A program made the translations under genes and the position numbers. From Gammaproteobacteria bacterium (lineage in GTDB: Bacteria > Pseudomonadota > Gammaproteobacteria > Competibacterales > Competibacteraceae), in assembly GCA_024235035.1 (NCBI GenBank), contig JACKNE010000007.1:62001-126000 (forward strand): a DNA stretch of 64,000 bases. Direction: 5' to 3'. Position 1 is the stretch's first letter. Every line of letters begins with the position of its first letter. Positions 18,621 through 26,981 of the stretch are shown here, one piece after another. The notes below the pieces were generated by a model. It worked only from the letters and a program-made list of their open reading frames with translations. It was not told the origin of the DNA and ran no database searches.

Positions 18621-20540
18621 TCAGGATCGATCTTCCGTGGCTCTCCCAGGGCGTCTTTCTACCCACAATCGATCGCGCAAACCCGACGAGCGCCGTAAAC
18701 GCCGCGCGACCGCCGCTTCGAATACTTCCGATACCCCGTAAAACACCGCCTGCTGCTTGGCTCGGGTCAGCGCCGTATAAATCAGCTCCCGACTCAGCAC
18801 CGGCGATGGCTCATGCGGCGTCACGACCAGCACCCGCTCGAATTCGGAGCCTTGGCTCTTATGCACGGTCATCGCATAGACCGTCTCATGTTCCGGCAAT
18901 CGCGCCGGTGCAAAACCCCGCAACGCCCCATCGTTGCCCAGAAAGAAGACCTTCATCCGCTCCGGCTCTTCTGGATCGGGTAGAGTGATGCCGATATCGC
19001 CGTTGAACAGGCGCAGATTGTAATCGTTGCGAATGACCATCACGGGCCGACCCGAATACCAAACTTGACGGCGATCGATCAAGCGCCGGTTGTGTAGCGC
19101 TTCTTCGCATAACATATTCAATGCCAGCACGCCAAATGGCCCATTGCGCACCGCACATAAAACCCGGAAACGGTTGAACTGCCCGAAAGCCGTTTCCGGC
19201 CCGGCCCCGCTGCGTACCGCATCCAAATACGGGGCAAATCCGGTCGCGATCGGTTCCGTCAATTGTGCTGGCAAAGCTTCCGCGCTGGCCAAGGCGCGCC
19301 AGTCGATATCCGCATGGCGACCATCCAACAAACTCACCGTTTCCGTCGCTCGGCCCCGATTCACAGCTTGCGCCAAAGCGCCAATGCCGCTGGCGGCGTC
19401 GAATCGGTAGCTGTGCCGCAGCAACACGATCGCATCGACCAGGGATGAGGACGAAGCCTTGCCATGCGGCAAGGCTTCGCCGGTCAAGGTTGCCAACTGT
19501 TCTCGAAACGCTGGGGAAAACCGCCCAGCGCCGGCGCACAGATCGCCCAACACCGCTCCGGCCTCCACCGAAGCCAGTTGATCCTTGTCGCCCAATAAAA
19601 TCAGCCGCGTCGAAGGCAGCAGCGCATCCACCGTCTTGGCTAACAACGCCAATCCCACCATCGACACTTCATCGACCACCAGCACATCCAAGGGCAATGG
19701 GTTGTCACCGTTATAGCGAAAATACACCGAATCGGGTCGACTGCCGAGCAGGCGATGCAAAGTGAACGCTTCCTCAGGGATCTGCGCGGCTTGCTCCGTC
19801 GCCAATTTCAATCCTGGCTTAGCGGCGCGAATCGATTCCTGCATGCGGGCGGCGGCTTTGCCGGTGGGTGCCGCCAAGGCGATGCGCAGGGGTCGTTCGG
19901 CCTGTCCGGTCAACAGCGCCAGAATCCGCAGGACCGTGCTGGTCTTGCCCGTGCCGGGGCCACCGGAAATCACGCAAACCCGTTTCAGCATCGCCACCAC
20001 AGCGGCAATCTTTTGCCAGTCTGGCCCCTTGAGCGCTGGGTGGCGGGGAAACAGTCGATCGAGATCGCTGCGCAATCGGCGCTCATCCATTGACGGCGAC
20101 GCTTCTCTGGCTCGTTGCAGCAGATCGCTGGCCAAACGCTGCTCATATTGCCAATAGCGATAGAGATACAGCCGCCCACGCCGATCGAGAACCAACGGCT
20201 GACGCTGACCGGGTTGGCCTACGACGGAACGAGTGTGCAAAGTCTCCAGCCATGCGCTGGCAGGCGGCGGGGCATCTGTCGAGGGGACTGACAGCTTGTC
20301 TGCCGTGCTCTGCCAACGTCGCGCCCATTGACGTAGATTGACGCAAATATCGCCCTGAGCGGTGGCATGGCTGGCGAGCGCCGCCGCCAGCGCCAATTCC
20401 GGTGCGTCGCCACCCGCCAAACGCTCTATGAAGCGGGCGAAATGCCAATCCAGGTGAGTCAACCATCCTGAATCGTAGAGAGCCGACAGCGTAGCCTTTG
20501 CCGCCTGTGCTACAGGTTCGTTCAGATTCTCATCGCTCAT
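18621..20540 (-). CDS. recD: Exodeoxyribonuclease V alpha subunit RecD
   Basis: 639 aa, close to E. coli RecD (608 aa). The superfamily 1 helicase motifs are clear: Walker A VISGGPGTGKTSTVLRI, Walker B VLVVDEVSMVGLALL, motif III LILLGDKDQLASVEAGAVLG, and the late motifs MTVHKSQGSEFERVLVV and ELIYTALTRAKQQ. RecD is the 5'-3' motor of the RecBCD complex. The start MSDENLNEP at 20540 was preferred to an extension to 20609 that runs into the divergent spacer. It stands alone: recC is at 1.5-4.8 kb on the other strand and no recB is in the window. Confidence 0.94.
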   Translation of the reverse strand: MSDENLNEPVAQAAKATLSALYDSGWLTHLDWHFARFIERLAGGDAPELALAAALASHATAQGDICVNLRQWARRWQSTADKLSVPSTDAPPPASAWLETLHTRSVVGQPGQRQPLVLDRRGRLYLYRYWQYEQRLASDLLQRAREASPSMDERRLRSDLDRLFPRHPALKGPDWQKIAAVVAMLKRVCVISGGPGTGKTSTVLRILALLTGQAERPLRIALAAPTGKAAARMQESIRAAKPGLKLATEQAAQIPEEAFTLHRLLGSRPDSVYFRYNGDNPLPLDVLVVDEVSMVGLALLAKTVDALLPSTRLILLGDKDQLASVEAGAVLGDLCAGAGRFSPAFREQLATLTGEALPHGKASSSSLVDAIVLLRHSYRFDAASGIGALAQAVNRGRATETVSLLDGRHADIDWRALASAEALPAQLTEPIATGFAPYLDAVRSGAGPETAFGQFNRFRVLCAVRNGPFGVLALNMLCEEALHNRRLIDRRQVWYSGRPVMVIRNDYNLRLFNGDIGITLPDPEEPERMKVFFLGNDGALRGFAPARLPEHETVYAMTVHKSQGSEFERVLVVTPHEPSPVLSRELIYTALTRAKQQAVFYGVSEVFEAAVARRLRRSSGLRDRLWVERRPGRATEDRS

Positions 20541-20693
20541 ACACGATGCCTCATCGTCATCTTGGGATTGCGAGATTCCAGCAGCCAGCGAGCAGGAATG
20601 CCGTATCATAGCTGTCGCCCCAGGGGGTGAACTCTAAACATCGATCGCGAACGATGCTCACGTTTCAGCTGAACCGGACGCTAACCACGCCTT

Positions 20694-21989
20694 ATGCCTT
20701 CTGACATCACCCGCCGTTCCAGTTACGATATCTTGCGTATTTTCTTCAGTGGCCGGATGCTAGTCGCTCTGTTGATGGGCTTTTCTTCCGGCCTGCCGTT
20801 GTTGCTGACCGGTTCGGTGTTGCAAGCCTGGATGAGCGGAGCAGGCGTCGATCTCGGCACGATTGGCCTGTTCGCTTTGGTTGGCTTGCCTTATACGCTC
20901 AAGTTCGCCTGGGCGCCGTTCCTGGACCGTTATACGCTGTCGGCGGCGCTGGGTCGGCGGCGCGGCTGGCTGCTACTTATCCAACTCGCACTGACCCTGG
21001 CGATTGTCGGTTTGGGTCTGGCTAATCCAGGTGTGAATCCTCTCGGCGTGGCGGCGGCGGCGCTGCTAGTCACCTTTTTCTCCGCCTCGCAGGACATCGT
21101 GATCGACGCCTACCGGCGTGAGTCGCTGGCCGATGATGAGCAGGGCCTGGGCGCTTCATTCTATGTCAATGGCTATCGGGTAGGGATGTTGCTGGCCTCC
21201 GGCGGTGGATTGATTCTCGCGGATTTCATCCCTTTTTCCTGGGTCTATTTTTTCCTGGGGAGCGCCATGCTGGCGGGAATCGTCACCACGCTCTTTGCCC
21301 GTGAGCCGGAAGTCGCGATGGGCGCACCCAAAACCCTGTATGAAGCCGTCGTGCAGCCGTTCCTCGAATATTTTTCTCGCCAGGACGCCATATGGATTCT
21401 GCTGTTCATTCTGCTCTATAAGATCGGCGATACCATGGCGACCCATATCACCACGCCGTTTTATCTGGATCTCGGTTTCAGCAAGACCGAGATCGGAACC
21501 GTAGTTAAACTGTTCGGTTTTTGGGCAACGGTGACCGGTGGTCTGGTTGGCGGCATGCTCATTCTGCACTGGGGCATCTATCGGTCGTTGTGGCGCTTCG
21601 GCCTCTTGCAGATGGTGACGATTCTCGGCTTCGTGGCCTTGGCGCAAACAGGCCACAGCGTTCCAGTGCTGGCTCTGGTCATCACCGGCGAAAACCTGGC
21701 GGGTGGCATGGGCACCAGCGCCTACATCGCTTTCATGGCCAGCCTCACCAACAAGAAGTTCACCGCCACCCAGTACGCCTTGCTGTCCAGCTTGATGGGC
21801 ATTCCCAGAGTCGTTCTCGCTGCACCGACTGGCTATCTAGCAGAATTGTTCGGCTGGGAAGGATTCTTCTGGTTCTGTACCCTGACCGCTATTCCCGGCC
21901 TGTGGTTGTTGACCCGATTTCGGGTGTGGATGGAATCGAATCACGATGCGTCGGCAGGAGAATCAATGATTGGAATCGGTAAGCATTGA
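20694..21989 (+). CDS. ampG: AmpG family muropeptide permease (MFS)
   Basis: 431 aa with about twelve hydrophobic segments. The opening LLMGFSSGLPLLLTGSVLQAW, the loop LKFAWAPFLDRYTLS and SASQDIVIDAYRRESL are characteristic of AmpG, the inner-membrane importer of GlcNAc-anhydro-muropeptides for cell-wall recycling. The length is nearer to the short AmpG form than to E. coli AmpG (491 aa, with two extra helices). It starts about 150 bases from the divergent recD. Its link to beta-lactamase induction in other species cannot be inferred here, since no ampR, ampC or ampD is near. Confidence 0.88.
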   Translation: MPSDITRRSSYDILRIFFSGRMLVALLMGFSSGLPLLLTGSVLQAWMSGAGVDLGTIGLFALVGLPYTLKFAWAPFLDRYTLSAALGRRRGWLLLIQLALTLAIVGLGLANPGVNPLGVAAAALLVTFFSASQDIVIDAYRRESLADDEQGLGASFYVNGYRVGMLLASGGGLILADFIPFSWVYFFLGSAMLAGIVTTLFAREPEVAMGAPKTLYEAVVQPFLEYFSRQDAIWILLFILLYKIGDTMATHITTPFYLDLGFSKTEIGTVVKLFGFWATVTGGLVGGMLILHWGIYRSLWRFGLLQMVTILGFVALAQTGHSVPVLALVITGENLAGGMGTSAYIAFMASLTNKKFTATQYALLSSLMGIPRVVLAAPTGYLAELFGWEGFFWFCTLTAIPGLWLLTRFRVWMESNHDASAGESMIGIGKH

Positions 21990-22069
21990 AGTGTGAGCGG
22001 TTCAGGAGCGATTCACTGCACCGGCTTTAGGTTTTTAGCCTACTTTTAACTGATAGCTGCGGCGAGGCC

Positions 22070-22390
22070 ATGACCATGAAGAAAAATCTGATGTTGCTAA
22101 CAGCAGGACTCATGATGACGCTCGGGGTACAGGTGCAAGCAGAAGCCATGCAATGGAACACGATCCGCCCCGGTTCCACTTTTCGCTCGTTCAATCTACG
22201 GGCAGCGGCGCCCGAAGCCTGCCGCAAAGCCTGTTTGAACGATCGCTATTGCCGGTCCTGGACCTACGTCAAGCCCTATACCTTGTATGGCGCACGGCCA
22301 CGCTGTCTGCTGAAAAGTGCGATTCCACGGCCTCGACATGACCGTTGTTGCGTGTCAGGGGTCAAATCCCGGCGTTATCGTCGTTACTGA
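22070..22390 (+). CDS. Secreted PAN/Apple domain protein
   Basis: 106 aa. A signal peptide (MKKNLMLLTAGLMMTLGVQVQA) precedes a single PAN_4-like domain, with the typical PEACRKACLNDRYCRSWTY and a later CLLKSAIP followed by CCVSGVK. Six cysteines are available for disulfides. PAN domains bind proteins or carbohydrates; the target here is unknown. The C-terminal tail is very basic (KSRRYRRY). A GAGG lies five bases before ATG 22070; ATG 22076 is the alternative. The Smr-domain gene begins six bases after the stop or overlaps it, depending on its true start. Confidence 0.78.
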   Translation: MTMKKNLMLLTAGLMMTLGVQVQAEAMQWNTIRPGSTFRSFNLRAAAPEACRKACLNDRYCRSWTYVKPYTLYGARPRCLLKSAIPRPRHDRCCVSGVKSRRYRRY

Positions 22391-22395
22391 TCCCA

Positions 22396-22947
22396 GTGAC
22401 CCGAACGACTGCGCCCTTCGCCCTCGATCCCCGAGATCGGGAATTGTTCCGGCAGACGGTCGGCGCCGTCAAGCCGTTGCGCTGTGACCGGATTGAGCCG
22501 GCGCCGGTCCATCCGGCGCCGATTCCTCGTTTTACCCAGGCTGACGAACGGCAAGTCCTGGCCGATATGCTCTCGGATTATTTCGAGCCGGCGGATATGG
22601 AGATGGGCGAGGAATTGTACTACCGCCGCGAAGGCGTACAGCAGGCGGTGTTGCGCAAGTTGCGGCGTGGCCACTTTCAGGTAGGGGCGGCGCTGGACCT
22701 GCACGGAATGACGGTCATAGCGGCTAAAGGAGCGCTCACCCACTTTCTGCAGCATGTCCGTCACGACCACATCCACTGTGTGCGGATCATTCACGGCAAA
22801 GGAAACGGTTCTCGCCATCGCGGACCGATTCTGAAACAAAAGGTCAACCACTGGCTGCGCCAGCGCGACGATGTGCTGGCGTTTTGCTCGGCGCGCGCGA
22901 TGGATGGAGGAACGGGAGCCGTTTACGTGTTGCTGCGGCGAGTGTAG
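22396..22947 (+). CDS. Smr domain protein (putative DNA/RNA endonuclease)
   Basis: 183 aa from a GTG at 22396. The C-terminal half is an Smr domain with LDLHGMTV, the RIIHGKGNGS loop and GTGAVYVLLRR. The N-terminal DPRDRELFRQTVGAVKPL resembles the lead segment of proteobacterial SmrA/SmrB proteins. Smr domains are nicking endonucleases; SmrB of E. coli cleaves mRNA between collided ribosomes. An ATG at 22345 would extend it by 17 residues and overlap the PAN gene by 46 bases; I prefer GTG because it lies six bases after the PAN stop and the extra residues look random. Confidence 0.83.
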   Translation: MTRTTAPFALDPRDRELFRQTVGAVKPLRCDRIEPAPVHPAPIPRFTQADERQVLADMLSDYFEPADMEMGEELYYRREGVQQAVLRKLRRGHFQVGAALDLHGMTVIAAKGALTHFLQHVRHDHIHCVRIIHGKGNGSRHRGPILKQKVNHWLRQRDDVLAFCSARAMDGGTGAVYVLLRRV

Positions 22948-23053
22948 ATCCTCCTGGCCATGCGCCAATGGAGCGAGGTTTATATCGGGCTCAGCCTCGT
23001 ATTATGAACAACCACTCCGGAACTTATCGCATGACGCCAAGTGTGACGTCACT

Positions 23054-23593
23054 TCAGCGCCGAGCGAAAGAAGCCTGGAGAAACGGTAGCCACGTATTGA
23101 AGAAACGCATGGCTTCCGGATCTTGTCGCAAACCGTCGATGACGTGTGCGCCGATCGCACCGCCGCCCACGGCGTAATAGCCGAAGGCGCCACCGCCAAT
23201 GGCAATGCCGCCAATCGCACCACCGCCTACCGCAATACCACCGATCGCCAATCCGCCCAAGGCCAGTAACCCGGTGCAAAGGCCACCCATGCCGAACAAC
23301 AGACCCAGCGCCAATCCGCCGATGGCGACGATCCCGCGAGCGATGCCACCAAGAGCAAGTATGCCTGTGGCAAAATCACCGATGGCGATGACGCCACGGG
23401 CATGACCGCGCATTTCGCCTTTCTCCGGATCGGGGCCCATGGCGATGTCGTATAAGGGAAGACCCCAAATTGTTTTGTCAGCGCGCTTGCGAATGCCGCG
23501 GTAGGGATAACCGCGCTGCTTGAGTGCGGTCATCTCACGTTCGAGGATAGCGATACGTTGTTTGAGTTGGGCCGTCTCGTCGTCTTGCATCAT
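23054..23593 (-). CDS. Glycine-rich hydrophobic repeat protein of unknown function
   Basis: 179 aa. Residues 6-28 form a short coiled coil (QLKQRIAILEREMTALKQRG). Residues about 65-150 are a run of short glycine-spaced hydrophobic repeats with a period near six (AIGGIAVGGGAIGGIAIGGG and similar), ending in a polar tail. The repeat could build stacked glycine-zipper membrane helices or a beta-solenoid; I cannot decide from sequence. Similar proteins exist in other environmental bacteria, but I know of no function. ATG 23593 has GGGAGC upstream. The gene is flanked by a dispersed repeat copy on its 5' side. Confidence 0.72.
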   Translation of the reverse strand: MMQDDETAQLKQRIAILEREMTALKQRGYPYRGIRKRADKTIWGLPLYDIAMGPDPEKGEMRGHARGVIAIGDFATGILALGGIARGIVAIGGLALGLLFGMGGLCTGLLALGGLAIGGIAVGGGAIGGIAIGGGAFGYYAVGGGAIGAHVIDGLRQDPEAMRFFNTWLPFLQASFARR

Positions 23594-23615
23594 CGGTATG
23601 CTCCCGCGAAGGTGG

Positions 23616-23645
23616 GTAGGTTGAACTGAGGAATGAAGCTCAACA
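23616..23645 (+). repeat. Dispersed intergenic repeat, partial copy
   Basis: GTAGGTTGAACTGAGGAATG and the bases to 23645 match 5126-5149 with three mismatches over 24 bases. The copy sits between the divergent glycine-repeat and cytochrome b561 genes. The CTTGACCAAATT half of the full repeat is missing here. Confidence 0.6.
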
Positions 23646-23717
23646 GCTTGAAACAGCAAAGCTTGTTGGGCTTTGCTATGCTCAGCGCCAATCTATATTC
23701 AGCATTGGTGGAATACT

Positions 23718-24284
23718 ATGCCCCTCAAGAATTCGGCCACGCATTACGGCGCAGTGACCCGTTTCCTACACTGGTCGGTCTTCATGCTGTTCATCTGGCA
23801 ATACCTCAGCGCCGCGATCATGACCCATCTGGCAAAGGACCAGACGTTACTGCATCTGACCCAAGGCGATTACTACCATTGGCACAAATCCATCGGCTTG
23901 GTGTTACTGGCGCTGGCGCTGGCGCGCTGGATCTGGCGCAAGACCACGCCATTGCCGGATTGGGCGCCCGCCCTGTCGCCAGCGGAACGGACTTTTTCCC
24001 ACTGGAACGAAGTCCGGCTCTACGGATGCATGTTCCTGTTGCCCATCAGCGGTTATCTGTTCGTGATGGCCGGCGGTTTTGGAGTCAAGTTGTTTGGTTT
24101 TTACGATTTGCCTAATCCGATCGGCAAGCAGGGCGGGCTGGCGACCATCATGATGGTGACTCATATCGTTCTTGGCTACGCTGCCGTAGTGTTCATCGCT
24201 TGGCATACCAGTATCGCTCTCAAGCATCACTGGTTCGAGCAGGACGGATTCCTGAACCGGATGCTGCCGTTTCGGCGACCTTGA
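23718..24284 (+). CDS. Cytochrome b561 family protein
   Basis: 188 aa with four hydrophobic segments, the size of bacterial CybB-type b561. Candidate heme-ligand histidines lie in RFLHWSV (helix 1), YYHWHKS (helix 2), MVTHIVLG and IAWHTSIALKHHW (helix 4), matching the pattern for two b hemes in the inner membrane. The family passes electrons from quinol to periplasmic acceptors or superoxide. The start MPLKNSATHYG at 23718 fits the family N-terminus and has GGTGG upstream. The partner protein is not evident from neighbours. Confidence 0.88.
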   Translation: MPLKNSATHYGAVTRFLHWSVFMLFIWQYLSAAIMTHLAKDQTLLHLTQGDYYHWHKSIGLVLLALALARWIWRKTTPLPDWAPALSPAERTFSHWNEVRLYGCMFLLPISGYLFVMAGGFGVKLFGFYDLPNPIGKQGGLATIMMVTHIVLGYAAVVFIAWHTSIALKHHWFEQDGFLNRMLPFRRP

Positions 24285-24350
24285 ACAGAATCGGAGCAGG
24301 CGTCGTTAAACGCAAAACCGGTTTAGAGCGATCCGAAAACAACCCGTATC

Positions 24351-24508
24351 CAGATTCAGGTTCTTCGATGGTTGTTGTGGAATGGATGCTGCAATCGGTA
24401 GGTCGGGCACAGGACGTGCCCGACAGGTGCGTTCCCGTCGGGCAACGCGGTGCTTATGCCCGACCTACGGTGTGGGTTCTACAAGAATCCTCGAAGAACC
24501 CAGATTCA
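24351..24508. mobile_element. MITE-like nested palindrome with 8-bp target duplication
   Basis: CAGATTCA occurs at 24351-24358 and again at 24501-24508. Directly inside these lie inverted ends GGTTCTTCGA (24359-24368) and TCGAAGAACC (24491-24500). Further inside is a second inverted pair, GTAGGTCGGGCA (24398-24409) and TGCCCGACCTAC (24457-24468), and the bases between the two pairs are partly complementary as well. The 142-bp core codes for nothing. This is the structure of a small non-autonomous transposable element; no transposase that could mobilise it is in the window. Confidence 0.65.
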
Positions 24509-24522
24509 ACCGCAGTGACCTC

Positions 24523-24930
24523 TCAGCGCTTGACCGGGGTCGGCACGGATGCAGCACAACTCCACAACTCCAGCTGGGGGGAATCTGCGCGTGGTGAGCC
24601 GAGCCAAGCACTCAGTGGATGGCAGGCCTGTTCGAAGCAGAGTTCGTAGTCACCCGCTTCGGGAGTCCGGGCAAGGCGCAACGGCTGCAAGGGCGGTAAG
24701 GTGCGCCGGTAACTCCAGAACCCCTCGCGCCACATGGCATCATTCGGGATTTCCATACCCGCGCCACTACCCTTGACTCGCGCCTCGCCGAGCACTAGAC
24801 CTGCGGCGGTGACGCGGTAGTCTTCTTCCCAGCGAATTTTTTCGATCGTATGCTCCCAGGCCAGGGTGAATTGTCCCAGCGGCAGCAGCGCCCAGACCAC
24901 CCCGCCCAAACCCATGCAGAGCGCCGTCAT
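24523..24930 (-). CDS. DUF1850 protein, TRAP-transporter partner
   Basis: 135 aa. One N-terminal hydrophobic segment (MTALCMGLGGVVWALLPLG) is followed by a beta-rich domain with FTLAWEHTIEKIRWEEDYRV, typical of DUF1850. These proteins are found almost only next to TAXI-type TRAP transporters and are presumed to help them, but no role is proven. The start at 24930 overlaps the permease stop by four bases (ATGA), so the two are translationally coupled. A longer reading to 24966 would overlap by 40 bases and is less likely. The MITE-like element lies just downstream. Confidence 0.85.
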   Translation of the reverse strand: MTALCMGLGGVVWALLPLGQFTLAWEHTIEKIRWEEDYRVTAAGLVLGEARVKGSGAGMEIPNDAMWREGFWSYRRTLPPLQPLRLARTPEAGDYELCFEQACHPLSAWLGSPRADSPQLELWSCAASVPTPVKR

Positions 24931-26957
24931 GCCAAGTTGGTCATGGCGGCAGAGCGAGTACGCCATACATGCCAGCCTACGGTGAGGCTGCCTAGAGCGA
25001 AGCCGATTTCATCGGTCAGCGGCAGGGCGACGATCAGGGTGCCCCCCGCGACAAACGCCAGTAGGCGTTCATACCAAGTCAGGGATGCCCGCCAATGTCC
25101 GATGGACGCCACACCCCAGAGCCCGATAGCGAACAACGCCTTGACCACGATATAAACGACTTCCAGCAGATGACCGTCCTGCAGCATCAGCGCCGGCGTG
25201 TAGACCGCCATGAACGGTACGACGAACCCAGCCATCGCGATGCGCACTGCCCACAGGCTGATCTTCAGACCCCGTTCGCCGGCAATGGGAGCGGCGGCGA
25301 AGCAAGCCAGCGCCACCGGTGGCGTGAGGTCGGCGAGAATGCCGAAGTAGAACACGAACATGTGCGAGACCAGCAGTGGCACGCCCAATTCCAGCAACGC
25401 CGGTGCGGCGATGGAACTGGTGATGATGTAGTTGGGAATGGTGGGAATACCCATACCCAACACCAGGCAAGTGAGCATGGTCAGCAACAACGAGAGAAAC
25501 AGGCTGCTCTTACCCAGATCAAGCACGAAACCAGCAAACATGGTGGCGACGCCGGTCAGGGTGATGACCCCGATGATGACCCCGACCAGGGCGCAGGCGA
25601 TGCCGACCGGTACGGCGTGGCGCGCGCCTTCCACCAATGCGTGTAAGCACAGACGCAGGGTTTCCCGACCCCCCGTGACGAATGCACAACCGACCACCAG
25701 TCCGGCGATGACGCCGAAGATCATGCTGATGCCGAGCGGAAAAAAGCCGGCGCAAAGTAGACCCAACGCTACCCAATAAGCGATGCGCAAGCCGAGCGCG
25801 GATACTCCGAGGATGATGGTCGAGCCGAGAATGACGATGGCAGTCAGCGCCAGGCCGACGGTCCCGGAGAACAGCGGCGTGCGACCGGAGAATAGCAGTC
25901 CGATCAGCACCAGCAGTGGAATCAGCAGATACCAGCGTTCCCGTACGGCCTTCCAGGGATTCGGGCATTGCTCTCTGGGCAAACCGGCCAACCCAGCACG
26001 CCGGGCTTCCAGATGCACCATCCAGAACACCGAGCCGAAATACAGCAGCGCCGGAATTAGCGCCGCTTGAGCGACCTCCACGAAAGGCGTGTTGATGGTT
26101 TCGGCCATGATGAAAGCCACCGCGCCCATCACCGGTGGCATCAACTGGCTGCCCATACTCGCGGTGGCCTCGACACCGCCTGCAAAGGCCGCTCTATAGC
26201 CGAAGCGTTTCATCAACGGGATGGTGAATTGTCCGGTGGTGACCACGTTAGCCACCCCAGAACCGGTGATCGTGCCCATCAACGCCGAGGAAAACACGGC
26301 GACCTTGGCCGGGCCGCCGAGCCGGTGACCGAACAGCCCCAGAGCAAAATCGGTGAACAGCTTGATCATGCCGGCTTGTTCGAGAAAAGAGCCGAATAGG
26401 ATGAACAGGAAGATATAGGTAGCCGATACATAGGTCGGCGTGCCATACAACCCTTCAGTGCCGAAGGATAACTGATTGACGATCTGATCCAGACCGTAGC
26501 CGCGATGGGCGAAAATACCGGGCAAATACTGACCGAACAGCCCGTAAGCAAGAAACAGTCCGCAGATGATCGGTAGCGCCGGCCCCATGACCCGTCGCGC
26601 GGCTTCGAAGACCAGGACGATCACGGTCAGACCGATCGCCATGTCGGCGTCGGTCAGTTCGCCGGATCGCTGAATCAGGTCGGCCTCGAATATCCACTGG
26701 TAAAGCGCCGTACCCATGCCAGCCAATGCCAGCAACCAAGCCAACCCTGGTTGGGGACGACCACTTCCGTATCCAGGGATGCTGAGAAAAATCAGCATCA
26801 GCAGAAAACCGACATGGCCGGCGCGCAAGATCTGAGTGGAGATCGGATGATAGGCGGCAGTGACGATCTGGAAGATCGAAAACAGCAACGCCACGGCGAA
26901 CAGCGTTCTTGGCCACTCGCCGGGGTGGTCCGACAACGTCTGCCGTGTTTCGCTCAT
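24927..26957 (-). CDS. TRAP transporter fused permease (DctQM type, TAXI system)
   Basis: 676 aa with roughly 17-19 hydrophobic segments. The N-terminal four-helix DctQ-like part (residues about 15-140) is fused to a DctM-like large subunit, with conserved stretches such as GSFLEQAGMIKLFTDFALG, TGSGVANVVTTGQFTIPLM and LVLGMGIPTIPNYII. The 4TM/12TM fusion is characteristic of TAXI TRAP systems, which import organic acids using a sodium or proton gradient. It lies 24 bases after the solute-binding gene and overlaps the DUF1850 gene. The substrate is unknown; relatives for dicarboxylates and glutamate exist. Confidence 0.92.
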   Translation of the reverse strand: MSETRQTLSDHPGEWPRTLFAVALLFSIFQIVTAAYHPISTQILRAGHVGFLLMLIFLSIPGYGSGRPQPGLAWLLALAGMGTALYQWIFEADLIQRSGELTDADMAIGLTVIVLVFEAARRVMGPALPIICGLFLAYGLFGQYLPGIFAHRGYGLDQIVNQLSFGTEGLYGTPTYVSATYIFLFILFGSFLEQAGMIKLFTDFALGLFGHRLGGPAKVAVFSSALMGTITGSGVANVVTTGQFTIPLMKRFGYRAAFAGGVEATASMGSQLMPPVMGAVAFIMAETINTPFVEVAQAALIPALLYFGSVFWMVHLEARRAGLAGLPREQCPNPWKAVRERWYLLIPLLVLIGLLFSGRTPLFSGTVGLALTAIVILGSTIILGVSALGLRIAYWVALGLLCAGFFPLGISMIFGVIAGLVVGCAFVTGGRETLRLCLHALVEGARHAVPVGIACALVGVIIGVITLTGVATMFAGFVLDLGKSSLFLSLLLTMLTCLVLGMGIPTIPNYIITSSIAAPALLELGVPLLVSHMFVFYFGILADLTPPVALACFAAAPIAGERGLKISLWAVRIAMAGFVVPFMAVYTPALMLQDGHLLEVVYIVVKALFAIGLWGVASIGHWRASLTWYERLLAFVAGGTLIVALPLTDEIGFALGSLTVGWHVWRTRSAAMTNLA

Positions 26958-26981
26958 CGCTTTCGATCTCCAAGGTGATCC

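Noticed and set aside
23140..23420. Regular short repeats reminiscent of a CRISPR array
   Set aside because: They are in-frame codons for the glycine-rich protein with no unique spacers and a period of about 18 bases.
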